NCBI RefSeq assembly: GCF_932526225.1
Contig: NC_064046.1
Coordinates: 11,001,719 to 11,065,718, forward strand
Direction of reading: 5' to 3'
Origin: Nematostella vectensis
Lineage: Eukaryota; Cnidaria; Anthozoa; Actiniaria; Edwardsiidae
Length of the DNA stretch: 64,000 bases
Position numbers and translations under genes: made by a program. This document shows positions 1-11,700 of this stretch, piece by piece. Position 1 is the stretch's first letter. Each line of letters begins with the position of its first letter. The notes below the pieces were generated by a model. The model was not told where the DNA came from. It worked only from the letters and a program-made list of their open reading frames with translations, and made no database searches.

Positions 1-1420
1 AAGCTACATTGGACAAGATTTCAAGTCAAACGCCTCTCCGAAACCAAGTCATGTTGCAAGATAAACCAACAAGGCCGCGTTGAAGTTTGTGCATAGGCAT
101 GCAATAGAAACCCCCATGTTAACTTATTTCCTTGTTTCAACATCCCTCACATGGACCCTAGTTTTTTTTTTGCAGCTTTTCTGTAGCCTTTCTAGCTACA
201 CCTCTTTTTTTTTTTTTTTTTTAAAGCAATTGTCGAATGGCAATATAGTAAATGGCAGTTCCAATATAACTGAAAAATGCTTTTGGGTACTAATTATCGA
301 AAGAATAAAGGTAATAAATAAACTCCAACGATACCAAACATACATTTGGTGACCTTATCGTATGTTTTATGTATTCTCCTGTATTCGGTATAACTATAAA
401 GGTATTTGATGGTTGTAAAAAAAAATTGTCATTTGCTAAGTGACTTTTGGCGTTTGCACTGTAGTAAACGTCTTGAAACAATGTATACCAAGGTAAAAGG
501 AAGATGTTTTTAAACAAAGATCAAGGGCATACAACAAGCCCCCTATCCCTAAACACATTGAAATGGCACATTACGTCTTTTGAATATGTGCTGATGCGGA
601 AAATACTCATTTTAAAAATTGCTGGGAAAACAAATAATCTGTTCCTTTTTCCCAGGAGGGACCATTCCTTTTTTTCCAGCCAGCATTGGTTAGCCATTTT
701 AGCACATGAAAAATTACCCGTATTACTGGTCAGGGCGAATTTTTTTCAAACAACCACTCCAGCGCCCCAAAAATTTTTTCCATCACAACTAGTTCTACTC
801 CATAACTTGCCAGCAGAACCATTTGGGAAGATTTTTTTCCCAGTGGTCTAACAACCTCCCAGCCAGCAAAAAATACGGGCTGCAGAACAGATATTTTGCG
901 GAAGAGTTTTTTGCCCTTGTCTGGCCATGGAAACTACGTCTCAGTTGTTGATGTTCTTTTAGTCCGTGGGCCAGGAAGTGAAACCCTCCCTCCCCCCCCC
1001 GGGAGATTTTGGGCGACATATATCAATTAAAAGCCCTTGTTCCAAAAATATATGTGTGACCGGGTTGATTTAACCCTTTCACTCCTGCAAAAAAAAACGG
1101 CCTGCGGAACAGATATTTTCCGGAACACATCCACTTTGTGCCATTGAAAGATTGCTAGGAATTACCTGCTTGGTTCCAATTTGTGACCACAGTGCTCCAA
1201 TGTTGAACATCACACTCGCCTGTGGCAACAAGTATACATATCATGTCATACAAATCATGTAAATTTTGAGAGTTTAGTAAAGGAAATAATTAGAATCCAA
1301 ACTTGAAGGGATACCTTTTCGAAGGCTGCAGACCTTTGTACTTTGGGGAGTCCGGTCATTGCATCATACCTACGCCGCAAGAATACACAAAAAGGTCATT
1401 TGAATCACCGAATCCCTGGT
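1..1420. other. Non-coding, no gene recognised
   Basis: No convincing exon was found on either strand. The stretch has homopolymer T runs near 160-220 and diverged direct repeats around 860-900 and 1085-1120 (both contain a short gcctgcggaacagatatttt-like phrase). It lies downstream of the last visible rhophilin exon on the minus strand, so it is probably intron of that gene. I looked for the next BRO1 exon here and did not see it. Confidence 0.5.
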
Positions 1421-1794
1421 GGAAGCATGGGTGGCCTAGTGTGTTAGCGCGTCGGCCTCTCACACCGCTGTGGCCCAGGTTCGAATCCTGGCTCAAACTG
1501 GGGATTTTTTCCGGGTTCCTGCCTTGATTCGAATTTGTGTCACAATTGAGTTGAAGTTATTCTCCCGTTATTCTCAGTCTTCTCGGATAAGGACACTAAA
1601 CCGGAGGTCCCGTCTCTTCAAGCTGCACTACATTAACCTGAACCGAAGGGACGTAAAAGAACCACTGGGGACGCAATAAACCCTCTGGCAGTGACCACCC
1701 CCAGTGACAGTGCTTACTAACCGAGAGCCATATGTTAGAAAACTGTATATTCCGTTAAACATGTTAATCTCGATAAACAAACTGACTGATAATC
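1421..1794 (+). mobile_element. tRNA-Glu-derived SINE
   Basis: The head (about 1430-1495) looks like a tRNA-Glu(CTC): an A-box-like stretch at 1432-1452 ending TTAGCGCGTCGG, a CTC in an anticodon-like loop, and a B box GGTTCGAATCC at 1478-1488. The body includes ggacgtaaaagaacc and the 3' end runs into an AAACAAACTGACTGATAA simple tail. This is the classic layout of a Pol III-driven SINE with a tRNA-related head, an unrelated body and a short repeated tail. The exact 5' end is uncertain and no target-site duplication was identified. It is probably an inert insertion. Confidence 0.7.
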
Positions 1795-1828
1795 CATAAC
1801 GTTTCTACAATGCTGCCTTCATCGGGAA

Positions 1829-2107
1829 TTAAAGGGGCATGGCGTCATGGTACTGCGCATGTTTGAAGTCAGTGTTTATTGTAGGCTTTTAATTGTCTAC
1901 AAACAGTTGAACTTTAAGCTATTAATGCCTTGTTAAAATAATATGCAATATTATATTAAAAGTATGTTTATTGACAGTTTGTGTCATTACCATTATATTT
2001 AAGTCTCCCACATGTACAAAAGGCTCAATAATAGAATTTGACTGAAATTCATTGTGTCCGGGCCGTAGAGCTATTGAAAAGCTCTTACCATGACACTGCC
2101 CCTTTAA
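1829..2107. mobile_element. MITE with TTAA ends (piggyBac-like size and ends)
   Basis: The ends are inverted repeats: left TTAAAGGGGCATGGCGTCAT, right a complementary stretch ending ATGACACTGCCCCTTTAA, about 24 bp with few mismatches. Both ends can be read as a TTAA duplication flanking AGGGGC...GCCCCT, which fits piggyBac-type insertion; a TA-duplicating mariner origin is the alternative. There is no transposase frame inside the 279 bp, so it is non-autonomous. Confidence 0.65.
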
Positions 2108-2329
2108 CACTCTATTACAATAAACCAGGGCAGTGGGTAAAATGTTCTCAAACTTTTGACCAAGTTTTTAACAGCAGTAATTCTAATATGTACTTCTGTT
2201 ATTTAATTATTAATGCTGCATTCGAACTATCACTTCTTCAATTAACAATACGTTTGATTCAAATTATTATTGTCCATTATGCTTTATCGAAAAGGGCGTT
2301 GCCGTGGCAAGCTTTGAAATATTGGAGGG

Positions 2330-2415
2330 GCACAATATAGAAACGTTAAGAAAATATTGGGGGGTGGCACAGCAACGCCCGTACTGGTGATTTACTTATG
2401 TTTATATTTTTTTAT

Positions 2416-2447
<32 letters not shown>

Positions 2448-2500
2448 GGGAGGGTGATACACAAGAACCCAGTTCCCCACCCCCTGCTACGGCCCTGAAG
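2330..2500. other. Low-complexity T/G run in a possible transposon end
   Basis: There is a T-rich stretch followed by about 20 G at 2405-2450. Downstream, ccaccccctgctacggccctg (2478-2498) resembles the CAGGGCCGTAGC-type termini seen on non-autonomous DNA transposons. The partner terminus is not clear, so this is only a suspected fragment. Confidence 0.3.
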
Positions 2501-2712
2501 GGTATACATACCAGTGGAAATAAACTGCCATGGAACCCCTTTTAGGGAAGAACTTTCTCTCGACAAAATACATCTGATTGTAGTATTCATAAAGGGAGAG
2601 TATACCATCTTTATCGCGGCTGGGATTGCACATTGTCTGATCAAGGAAAGAAATAATGTTATTTAATAGATGTCATTATAAATCAACAAAAAAATACATA
2701 TGAAGTACTTAC

Positions 2713-2790
2713 TTTTCTAAGCTTTCTATATCTTGCAAACTCCTCTGTGTATTTCTCAGGATCTTCATCATAGTGGTCTTGCAAAAATTC
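2713..2790 (-). CDS. RHPN: Rhophilin exon 5, start of BRO1 domain
   Basis: The acceptor is TTTACCAG|GAATTT and the donor AGAAAA|GTAAG. It holds 26 codons, EFLQDHYDEDPEKYTEEFAR then YRKLRK, matching the opening of the rhophilin BRO1 domain (D/EFILEHYSED-pattern). It is the last exon seen; the gene continues leftwards. Confidence 0.85.
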
Positions 2791-5700
2791 CTGGTAAAGA
2801 CAAACAAGTGATGATCTATGTAATAGTAGCAGAAAGTAAAAAAATCATCAATAAAGCAGCATTGTCACCAGTTTACTTCCGGTTACGGTTGATTACATAT
2901 CACCAATGATTTTTAACGGAAACTGCCGAAAATATTTCAAAATGTTATAAGCAGTGTGTCTTTTGGAAGTTTCTTCGAGAATTTGAATGATAATTTAGAG
3001 CTGATGGCCCATTTTATAGCGCGGATTCTAATATATTCTTTTGCCTTTTGACGGTTGAGGTTTCCGACGGACCTCGGGTAGTAGACTGGTGACAATGCTG
3101 CTTTAAGGAGACAGCCTTGGGCTTGTTGTAGGTAAGGGTATTGGAGGGGGCAAGGATGTATCCAGGGTGGTTGACTATGACCCCAACCCCCATTTCTAGC
3201 CACACATACATATTATATAATGTGGGATATATACATATTGTGGGATTGTAGTATATTAAGGCTGGTTCACACTAGCGACATAACAGACACTCTTATTTCC
3301 TATGTTCAAACTGTGAATGGTTCAAAATAATGACATAACGACAGAGACATAGCGACATAGGAGAAATAACATGTCTTTTCTTATGTCGTTATGTCAATGT
3401 CGTTATATAAGGACATAAGGGCGCGATGTTATGTCGTTATGTCGCTAGTTTGAGCCAGCCTTTAGAGAGTACATGTAAGTGTAGAAAGTGTAGTTAGGGT
3501 GAGTACAGCCTACGGTGTAGGTGGTGTCTCGATGAAAAAGCAATAGGTGAGAAAGTAGGTGGTATGGTGGGGATGTAGGGTGGGGATGAAGGTGGAGGAT
3601 ATACCTTAAAGTGTTTGGTGTGGAAGTGTATGTGGAGGGTGGGTGGCATAAGTAAAAGTGTCGGATTTAGAAGAGAAGGGAAGGTGCAGGTGAGAGAATA
3701 GATTACACTGTAGGTAAGGCTGGATGGTATAGGTGAAAGTGTAGGGTGTAAAAGAGGATGGAAAGTGTAGGTGAAAGCGTAGGGTGTAAAAGAGGGTGGA
3801 AAGTGTAGGTGAAAGTGTAGGGTGTAAAAGAGGGTGAAAAGTGTAGGTGAAAGCGTAGGGTGTAAAAGAGGCTGGAAAGTGTAGGTCAAAGCGTAGGCTG
3901 TAAAAGAGGGTGGAAAGTGTAGGTCAAAGCGTAGGGTGTAAAAGAGGGTGGAAAGTGTAGGTGAAAGTGTAGGATGTAAGAGAGGATGGAAGGTTTGGTT
4001 TAAAGCATAGGGTGTAAGAGAGGATGGAAGGTATAGGTGTGAAAGTGTAGGGTGTAAGAGGGGATGGAAGGTATAGGTAAAAGTGTAGGATGTAAGAGAG
4101 GATGGAAGGTATAGGTGTGAAAGTGTAGGGTGTAAGAGGGGATGGAAGGTATAGGTGAAAGTGTAGGGTGTAAGAGAGGATGGAAGGTATAGGTGAAAGT
4201 GTAGGGTGTAAGAGAGGATGGAACGTTTGGTTTAAAATGTAGGGTGTAAAAGAGGATGGAACGTTTGGTTGAAAATGTAGGGTGTAAGAGAGGATGGAAG
4301 GTATAGGTGAAAGTGTAGGGTGTAAGAGAGGATGGAAGGTATAGGTGAAAGTGTAGGATGTAAGAGAGGATGGAAGGTATAGGTGTGAAAGTGTAGGGTG
4401 TAAGAGAGGATGGAAGGTATAGGTGAAAGTGTAGGGTGTAAGAGGGGATGGAAGGTATAGGTGTGAAAGTGTAGGGTGTAAGAGAGGATGGAACGTTTGG
4501 TTGAAAGTGTAGGATGTAAGAGAGGATGGAAGGTATAGGTAAAAGTGTAGGGTGTAAGAGGGGATGGAAGGTATAGGTGAAAGTGTAGGGTGTAAGAGAG
4601 GATGGAAGGTATAGGTGAAAGTGTAGGGTGTAAGAGAGGATGGAAGGTATAGGTGAAAGTGTAGGGTGTAAAAGGGGATGGAAGGTATAGGTGTGAAAGT
4701 GTAGGGTGTAAGAGAGGATGGACGGTGTAGGTGAAAGTGTAGGATGTAAGAGAGGATGGAAGGTATAGGTGAAAGTGTATGATGTAAGAGAGGATGGAAG
4801 GTATAGGTGAAAGTGTAGGGTGTAAGAGAGGATGGAAGGTATAGGTGTGAAAGTGTAGGGTGTAAGAGAGGATGGAAGGTATAGGTGTAAAAGTGTAGGA
4901 TGTAAGAGAGGATGGAAGGTATAGGTGAAAGTGTAGGATGTAAGAGAGGATGGAAGGTATAGGTGTGAAAGTGTAGGGTGTAAGAGAGGATGAAGTGTAG
5001 GTGTGAAAGTGTAGGGTGTAAGAGAGGATGTAAGGTATAGGTGTAAAAGTGTAGGATGTAAGAGAGGATGGAAGGTATAGGTGTGAAAGTGTAGGGTGTA
5101 AGAGGGGATGAAAGGTATAGGTGAAAGTGTAGGGTGTAAGAGAGGATGGAAGGTATAAGTAAAAGTGTAGGGTGTAAGAGAGGATGGAAGGTATAGGTGA
5201 AGGTGTAGGGTGTAAGAGAGGATGGAAGGTATAGGTGAAAGTGTAGGGTGTAAGAGGGGATGGAAGGTATAGGTGTGAAAGTGTAGGATGTAAGAGAGGA
5301 TGGAAGGTATAGGTGTAAAAGTGTAGGGTGTAAGAGAGGATGGAAGGTATAGGTGAAAGTGAAGGGTGTAAGAGGGGATGGAAGGTATAGGTGTGAAAGT
5401 GTAGGGTGTAAGAGAGGATGGAAGGTATAGGTGTGAAAGTGTAGGTTGTAAGAGAGGATGGAAGGTATAGGTGTGAAAGTGTAGGGTGTAAGAGAGGATG
5501 GAAGGTATAGGTAAAAGTGTAGGATGTAAGAGAGGATGGAAGGTATAGGTGAAAGTGTAGGATGTAAGAGAGGATGGAAGGTATAGGTGTGAAAGTGTAG
5601 GGTGTAAGAGAGGATGAAGTATAGGTGTGAAAGTGTAGGGTGTAAGAGAGGATGTAAGGTATAGGTGTAAAAGTGTAGGATGTAAGAGAGGATGGAAGGT

Positions 5701-8700
5701 ATAGGTGTGAAAGTGTAGGGTGTAAGAGGGGATGGAAGGTATAGGTGAAAGTGTAGGGTGTAAGAGAGGATGGAAGGTATAGGTGAAAGTGTAGGGTGTA
5801 AGAGAGGATGGAACGTTTGGTTTAAAATGTAGGGTGTAAAAGAGGATGGAACGTTTGGTTGAAAATGTAGGGTGTAAGAGAGGATGGAAGGTATAGGTGA
5901 AAGTGTAGGGTGTAAGAGAGGATGGAAGGTATAGGTGAAAGTGTAGGATGTAAGAGAGGATGGAAGGTATAGGTGAAAGTGTAGGGTGTAAGAGAGGATG
6001 GAAGGTATAGGTGTGAAAGTGTAGGGTGTAAGAGAGGATGGGAGGTATAGGTGAAAGTGTAGGATGTAAGAGAGGATGGAAGGTATAGGTGAAAGTGTAG
6101 GATGTAAGAGAGGATGGAAGGTATAGGTGTGAAAGTGTAGGGTGTAAGAGAGGATGGAAGGTATAGGTGTGAAAGTGTAGGATGTAAGAGAGGATGGAAG
6201 GTATAGGTGTGAAAGTGTAGGGTGTAAGAGAGGATGGAAGGTATAGGTGAAAGTGTAGGGTGTAAGAGGGGATGTAAGGTATAGGTGAAAGTGTAGGATG
6301 TAAGAGAGGATGGAAGGTATAGGTGTGAAAGTGTAGGCTGTAAGAGAGGATGGAAGGTATAGGTGAAAGTGTAGGATGTAAGAGAGGATGGAAGGTATAG
6401 GTGAAAGTGTAGGGTGTAAGAGAGGATGGAAGGTATAGGTGAAAGTGTAGGGTGTAAGAGAGGATGGAACGTTTGGTTGAAAATGTAGGGTGTAAAAGAG
6501 GATGGAACGTTTGATTGAAAGTGTAGGGTGTAAGAGGGGATGGAAGGTATAGGTGTGAAAGTGTAGGGTGTAAGAGAGGATGGAAGGTATAGGTAAAAGT
6601 GAAGGGTGTAAGAGAGGATGGACGGTATAGGTGTGAAAGTGTAGGGTGTAAGAGAGGATGGAAGGTATAGGTGAAAGTGTAGGGTGTAAGAGGGGATGGA
6701 AGGTATAGGTGTGAAAGTGTAGGGTGTAAGAGAGGATGGGAGGTATAGGTGAAGGTGTAGGGTGTAAGAGAGGATGGAAGGTATAGTGGTGTGAAAGTGT
6801 AGGATGTAAGAGAGGATGGAAGGTATAGGTGAAAGTGTAGGGTGTAAGAGGGGATGGAAGGTATAGGTGAAAGTGTAGGGTGTAAGAGAGGATGGAAGGT
6901 ATAGGTGTGAAAGTGTAGGGTGTAAGAGGGGATGGAAGGTATAGGTGAAAGTGTAGGGTGTAAGAGAGGATGGAAGGTATAGGTGAAAGTGTAGGGTGTA
7001 AGAGAGGATGGAACGTTTGGTTGAAAATGTAGGGTGTAAAAGAGGATGGAACGTTTGGTTGAAAGTGTATGGTGTAAGAGAGGATGGAAGGTATAGGTGA
7101 AAGTGTAGGATGTAAGAGAGGATGGAAGGTATAGGTGTGAAAGTGTAGGGTGTAAGAGAGGATGGAAGGTATAGGTGAAAGTGTAGGGTGTAAGAGGGGA
7201 TGGAAGGTATAGGTGTGAAAGTGTAGGGTGTAAGAGGGGATGGAAGGTATAGGTGAAGGTGTAGGGTGTAAGAGAGGATGGAAGGTATAGGTGAAAGTGT
7301 AGGGTGTAAGAGAGGATGGAAGGTATAGGTGTGAAAGTGTAGGGTGTAAGAGAGGTTGGACGGTGTAGGTGAAAGTGTAGGTTGTAGGAGTGGATGTAGG
7401 TTAAAGTGTAGGTAAAGAATGCAGTTCTAGAGCCAAGGGGGGCCAGGCCCTCCAATTTTCAGATATTTGGCCTAAAAAAACAAGATATATAAAAATATCT
7501 ACCGAAAATATGAGTCAGGCCCCCCTTTCTTAAAATCCTTGCTTCGGCCCCCCTTTTTGGAACTCCTGGATCTGCCCCTGGAATGGAGGTTGTATTTGAA
7601 AGTGTAAGTTGCAGGTCAAGATGATGGCTGTTGGTGAAGGTGTAGGGTGTATGTTAGAACGGAGGGTGTAGGTGTAAATGTAGGTAAGAATGGATGATGT
7701 TCGTTAAAGTGTAGAAAGTAGGTGAAGATGGAGGTTGTTGGAGACAGTGTGGGGTGAAGGTGAGAATGAAACATGAGGGGGAAAGTGTAGGGTGCTGGAA
7801 TGTTAAATGGCAGAAATGATAGTCAAAGATGGATATGCAGGAGTCTTGGTGATTCACCTTAATTTCGCTACATACGCAGGATCCCTCTTCCCCAACTATG
7901 TTTCTCTAAGTAAGCAATATGTAAACTGACATTGCCTAGCATATATTTCACCTTAAACTGACTACAAAAGTCTACATCTTGGGTTTCTCGTAGACCCAGA
8001 GGAATCATAGGTACTTGCTTTTCCATGGTTCTGTAGAATCACAAGATTAGTCACCTCCACTCATAGGATTATGCAGTAAGGTGTAAAAATCTTACCCATC
8101 AAACTGATAGACATCGAGGGAGCAATTGATCCCTTCCAACTCCTCCTGTAGCTGGTCCAGCTGGAAACTTGCAAAGCTGAGCTCCATGCGGGCAGCATGT
8201 TTGAGTTTACGGTCATTGGTACTTCTATAAAAAGAAGACAATGACATGAACCGAACACTTAAAAGTCATGTCTAGAATTCCAGCATTTATTTTGAAAAAG
8301 ATATCATCTGAAGACACCAATTTTATCAATAAATATGCTAAAAATTAATAAAATTCCTTTAATTATCAGTTATGTTGCTTTGCATTTGCTGCTATGTTCA
8401 ACAGCATTTTAATTATACTCTACATTATTTATACAGAGAGGTGTTGGAACCCTAAGATTTGGGGGCAGGAGGGGAAGTAAAAGCTCCCAATAGGTTATTT
8501 AGTCTTTGTGCAACCTTAAATTTGAATACTGGAATTCACATGGTACTGGATTCCCCCTGCCCCTCCCTGTTCACCGCCCATGTTACATACATCATAATGA
8601 TAGACTGTTAATAGTAAAAAAAAGGTAATATCACTTATAGCATTGATGGTTAATGCCTCAGGAAATGTTGGTCTGTGTACCTGTGTTGAGTTGAATTTTA

Positions 8701-11700
8701 CTTGGAATCCTAAAAAGTTGATTTCTTATGTGCGCTTTGATTGGCTAAATATCTATAGGATCTTTGGTGGAATTTAGCTAAATCATAAACTGATGTTATT
8801 GACTGTCACTTAGAATGCTTTTAACAGTGCATAAGTAATCAAGACATAGTTTTAAATAGGTAAGCTTGTTAGCATTGAGAGTCTGTTTATATTTGACACA
8901 AATTATTATTTTGTCATACTGGTTGGAAGTAGAGTTTGTGTCAATCTGAGAGTATGTTTTCCATAATCCTTTACGCTTACTTTATGTCTGTCACAAAACT
9001 GTCAAAGATGGTCATGGTTATAGCATGGCTACTGAACTCTTGAGTACAAGAGCAACGTCTATCAACTGTTGCTAACATATGTCACACAGACAAGTATATT
9101 TTTTTCAAAATAACAGGGTTCACTAAAGTTTAACATATGTTCAGAACAAAAATTGACCTCTTAAAAGCTAGATCTTTCCAAATAATGGAATCCAATTACT
9201 GATTGTACCATCAAAATAAAATCAACAAAGCACTATTTAAAATAAGTCTAGTGTTTATATGATGTTATCAAATCTGATTGCTGCATCACTAAAGATGTTA
9301 GCAATATGATTTCATAGCTAGAAATAACAATTCAAAATTTGCCAGATGTCCATTTGCAAGCCCTTATCTTATCTTGAGGAACTTTCCTAAGGAAATCAGC
9401 AGAAGGTGTTATTTCTTTCTTTTTTTTTTTGCCTGCGAAACACAGATTTCAAAACTGAATGCAAGACCATACAACAAATGCTAAGAATATTTAGCTGGAA
9501 ACTCATGAAATCGTAAAAGAAAAATAATAGTAATAATGATCAAAATTAAACGACAATGACCAAGTCTCTTCAGGGCTAAAAAGAAAAAAAATACTTGAAG
9601 TATTCTTAACAGGATGTTGGGGATAATGTGTGTTACATGTTTTATTTTTTAGTAAACTTGAGTATAAACTACATAGAGTGATTATGCCCTTTTAAAATTT
9701 AAAAGTCAAACACAATCTGACAATGTTTGCCTTGAAGATCAAACATTTTTAATGACTAATGTCATGTGAAATGATAATATCAGTCATGTGCCAAAATGGT
9801 AACCAATTGATGATGATATGGATTTCCAAAATGTAATAAGGGCTTTGTCACAGATGATTTAAGGCAATTCATTCATTATTGTAAATTTTGCTGGAAAGAC
9901 TAAAGGAGAGAATACAAAACAAAATGAGCAGAAACGATGCCAGGTGTTTGCAAAGTACACATCTAAACATGAAATGTGATATGAAAAATACAGTTACCAA
10001 AGGTTATTTCTCCTCACAGATTGAATATCTCTACAAAAATAGATATGGTACCCTCTTCCCTCCTAAAACCTTTTATCATCAGAAGTTCTTACTTTTTGAA
10101 AGAGTCTATGTTTTTGGCTTCTCTCTAAATTTTACATAAGCAGCTGAAGTTTACAATATTTTAATGAAGAACCAGGCTTTGACAGACCAAAAACTGATAA
10201 TTAAAGCATTTTGGTGGCAGCGGTAGTGCAAAGATCCCTTTGTCCATCTCTTCCTAAGTGTCTAAGCTGGCTGGATGGACCTTTTATCAGAGGATTAAGT
10301 GACATGGATTTGCTTATGTTACTTAATTGCATACCTGTCAACTCTCCCACATTAGGCAGGAGTCTCAAGATTTTCGACATCTTCTCCTGCTCTCCCACAT
10401 GGAGCACCAAATCACCCCCTTTTTAGCGATTTTTATCGCTTCCAAAACATAATTCTTTAGAAAATCGACATTTTGACTATTTTCTATTAAAATAATTAAA
10501 ACAATAATTTCCTTATATAGCGCAATTTATCTTACACCCTCATGAGATCTATAAGTGGAAGGGAAGAAGAAGAAACGGGGAGGAGGAAGAAGAAGAAGAG
10601 GAGGAGGAACAAGGAGTGGTCATTGAAGAGCAAGACATTAGTAGCAGTGAAGATGAGAGTGAGGAAAGTGATGAGAGTCCCAATTTTTGAGCTGAAAAAA
10701 TATCCAAAATTATAGTAGCCACCCCGCACTAATATTTGGGGGGTATTGATTAGTTCTTGCCAAAAAAAATATAGTGATATACCTGTTACCTAGTAAAACA
10801 GGTTTCATTAAGCCATAACCCCCCCACCACCACCACCTTTTTTCAATAAAAGTTATGAAAAAAAGCCATGTGACTTGGAAGATCCAATGAATTAGACAAA
10901 ACAATAACATAATATAAAACAAAAATTTAGGAGTATGCTTCGTTTTATCATATGACTTCGTACTTTGGTATTAAATTTCCGAAAAAATAATAGGAAATTC
11001 AATTAGGATAGGGGCCGTGTTTGGTACTATAATTTTTTTTAGTTTTTTAAATTAAGAAATAAAAAAAGAATTAACCAAATTCAAACAACGGGAGGTTAAT
11101 GGCTATATGGCATAAATGGTAGAAAACTGATGATGCGTTTATTTGAAAACGTGGAACAAATAAGCACTGCGTGAATAATCTAATTTGTAAAAAAAGATCA
11201 AATGAAAAAGATTCTTGCCAAGCGAGATAATTTCTCTAATACACAATTTTTCAAATTGAAAATCAGAAGTGCATTATCATTATAAGTAAGTGAGTGTAGA
11301 GTCGACAGCCTAATGTTACATTACTTCGCTAACTTCCATTACTTACTTTAGAGCTTTGATTAAATTTTCGGCTCCGTCTCGTAGTTTTGTCTGCTTGTGA
11401 ATTTTTCGATTCAAAGCTTGACGTTTGTGTTGAAGCTGCCACCTACCAGATTCACGGTAAACAGCTGCATTTTCATTCTCTCTCTGAAATCAAAAGGCCA
11501 GGAAAGACTAAATATTCATCGAAGTATTTACCTATAACGTTAGAATATAGAGCGATCATAAAATAACTGATGTCAACATAGCAATCGCGATGTAAACAAA
11601 TCATAGTTATAAACATTTGAAGTCTTCATTGAACCATTGACTCCATTCATTCGTGGAGTCGACAACACATAACATAGTGCGGGAAACTCATCATCTCTCT

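Noticed and set aside
504-1019. Short frames on both strands at the left edge
   Set aside because: No domain, no splice context, and biased by T-rich and C-rich runs.
4000-7455. 1,151-residue minus-strand open frame (repeats of PSSLTPYTFTYTFHPLLHPT)
   Set aside because: It lies wholly in the 38/40-bp minisatellite. The repeat lacks stop codons in all three minus frames, unit lengths are not multiples of three, and it sits in a rhophilin intron.
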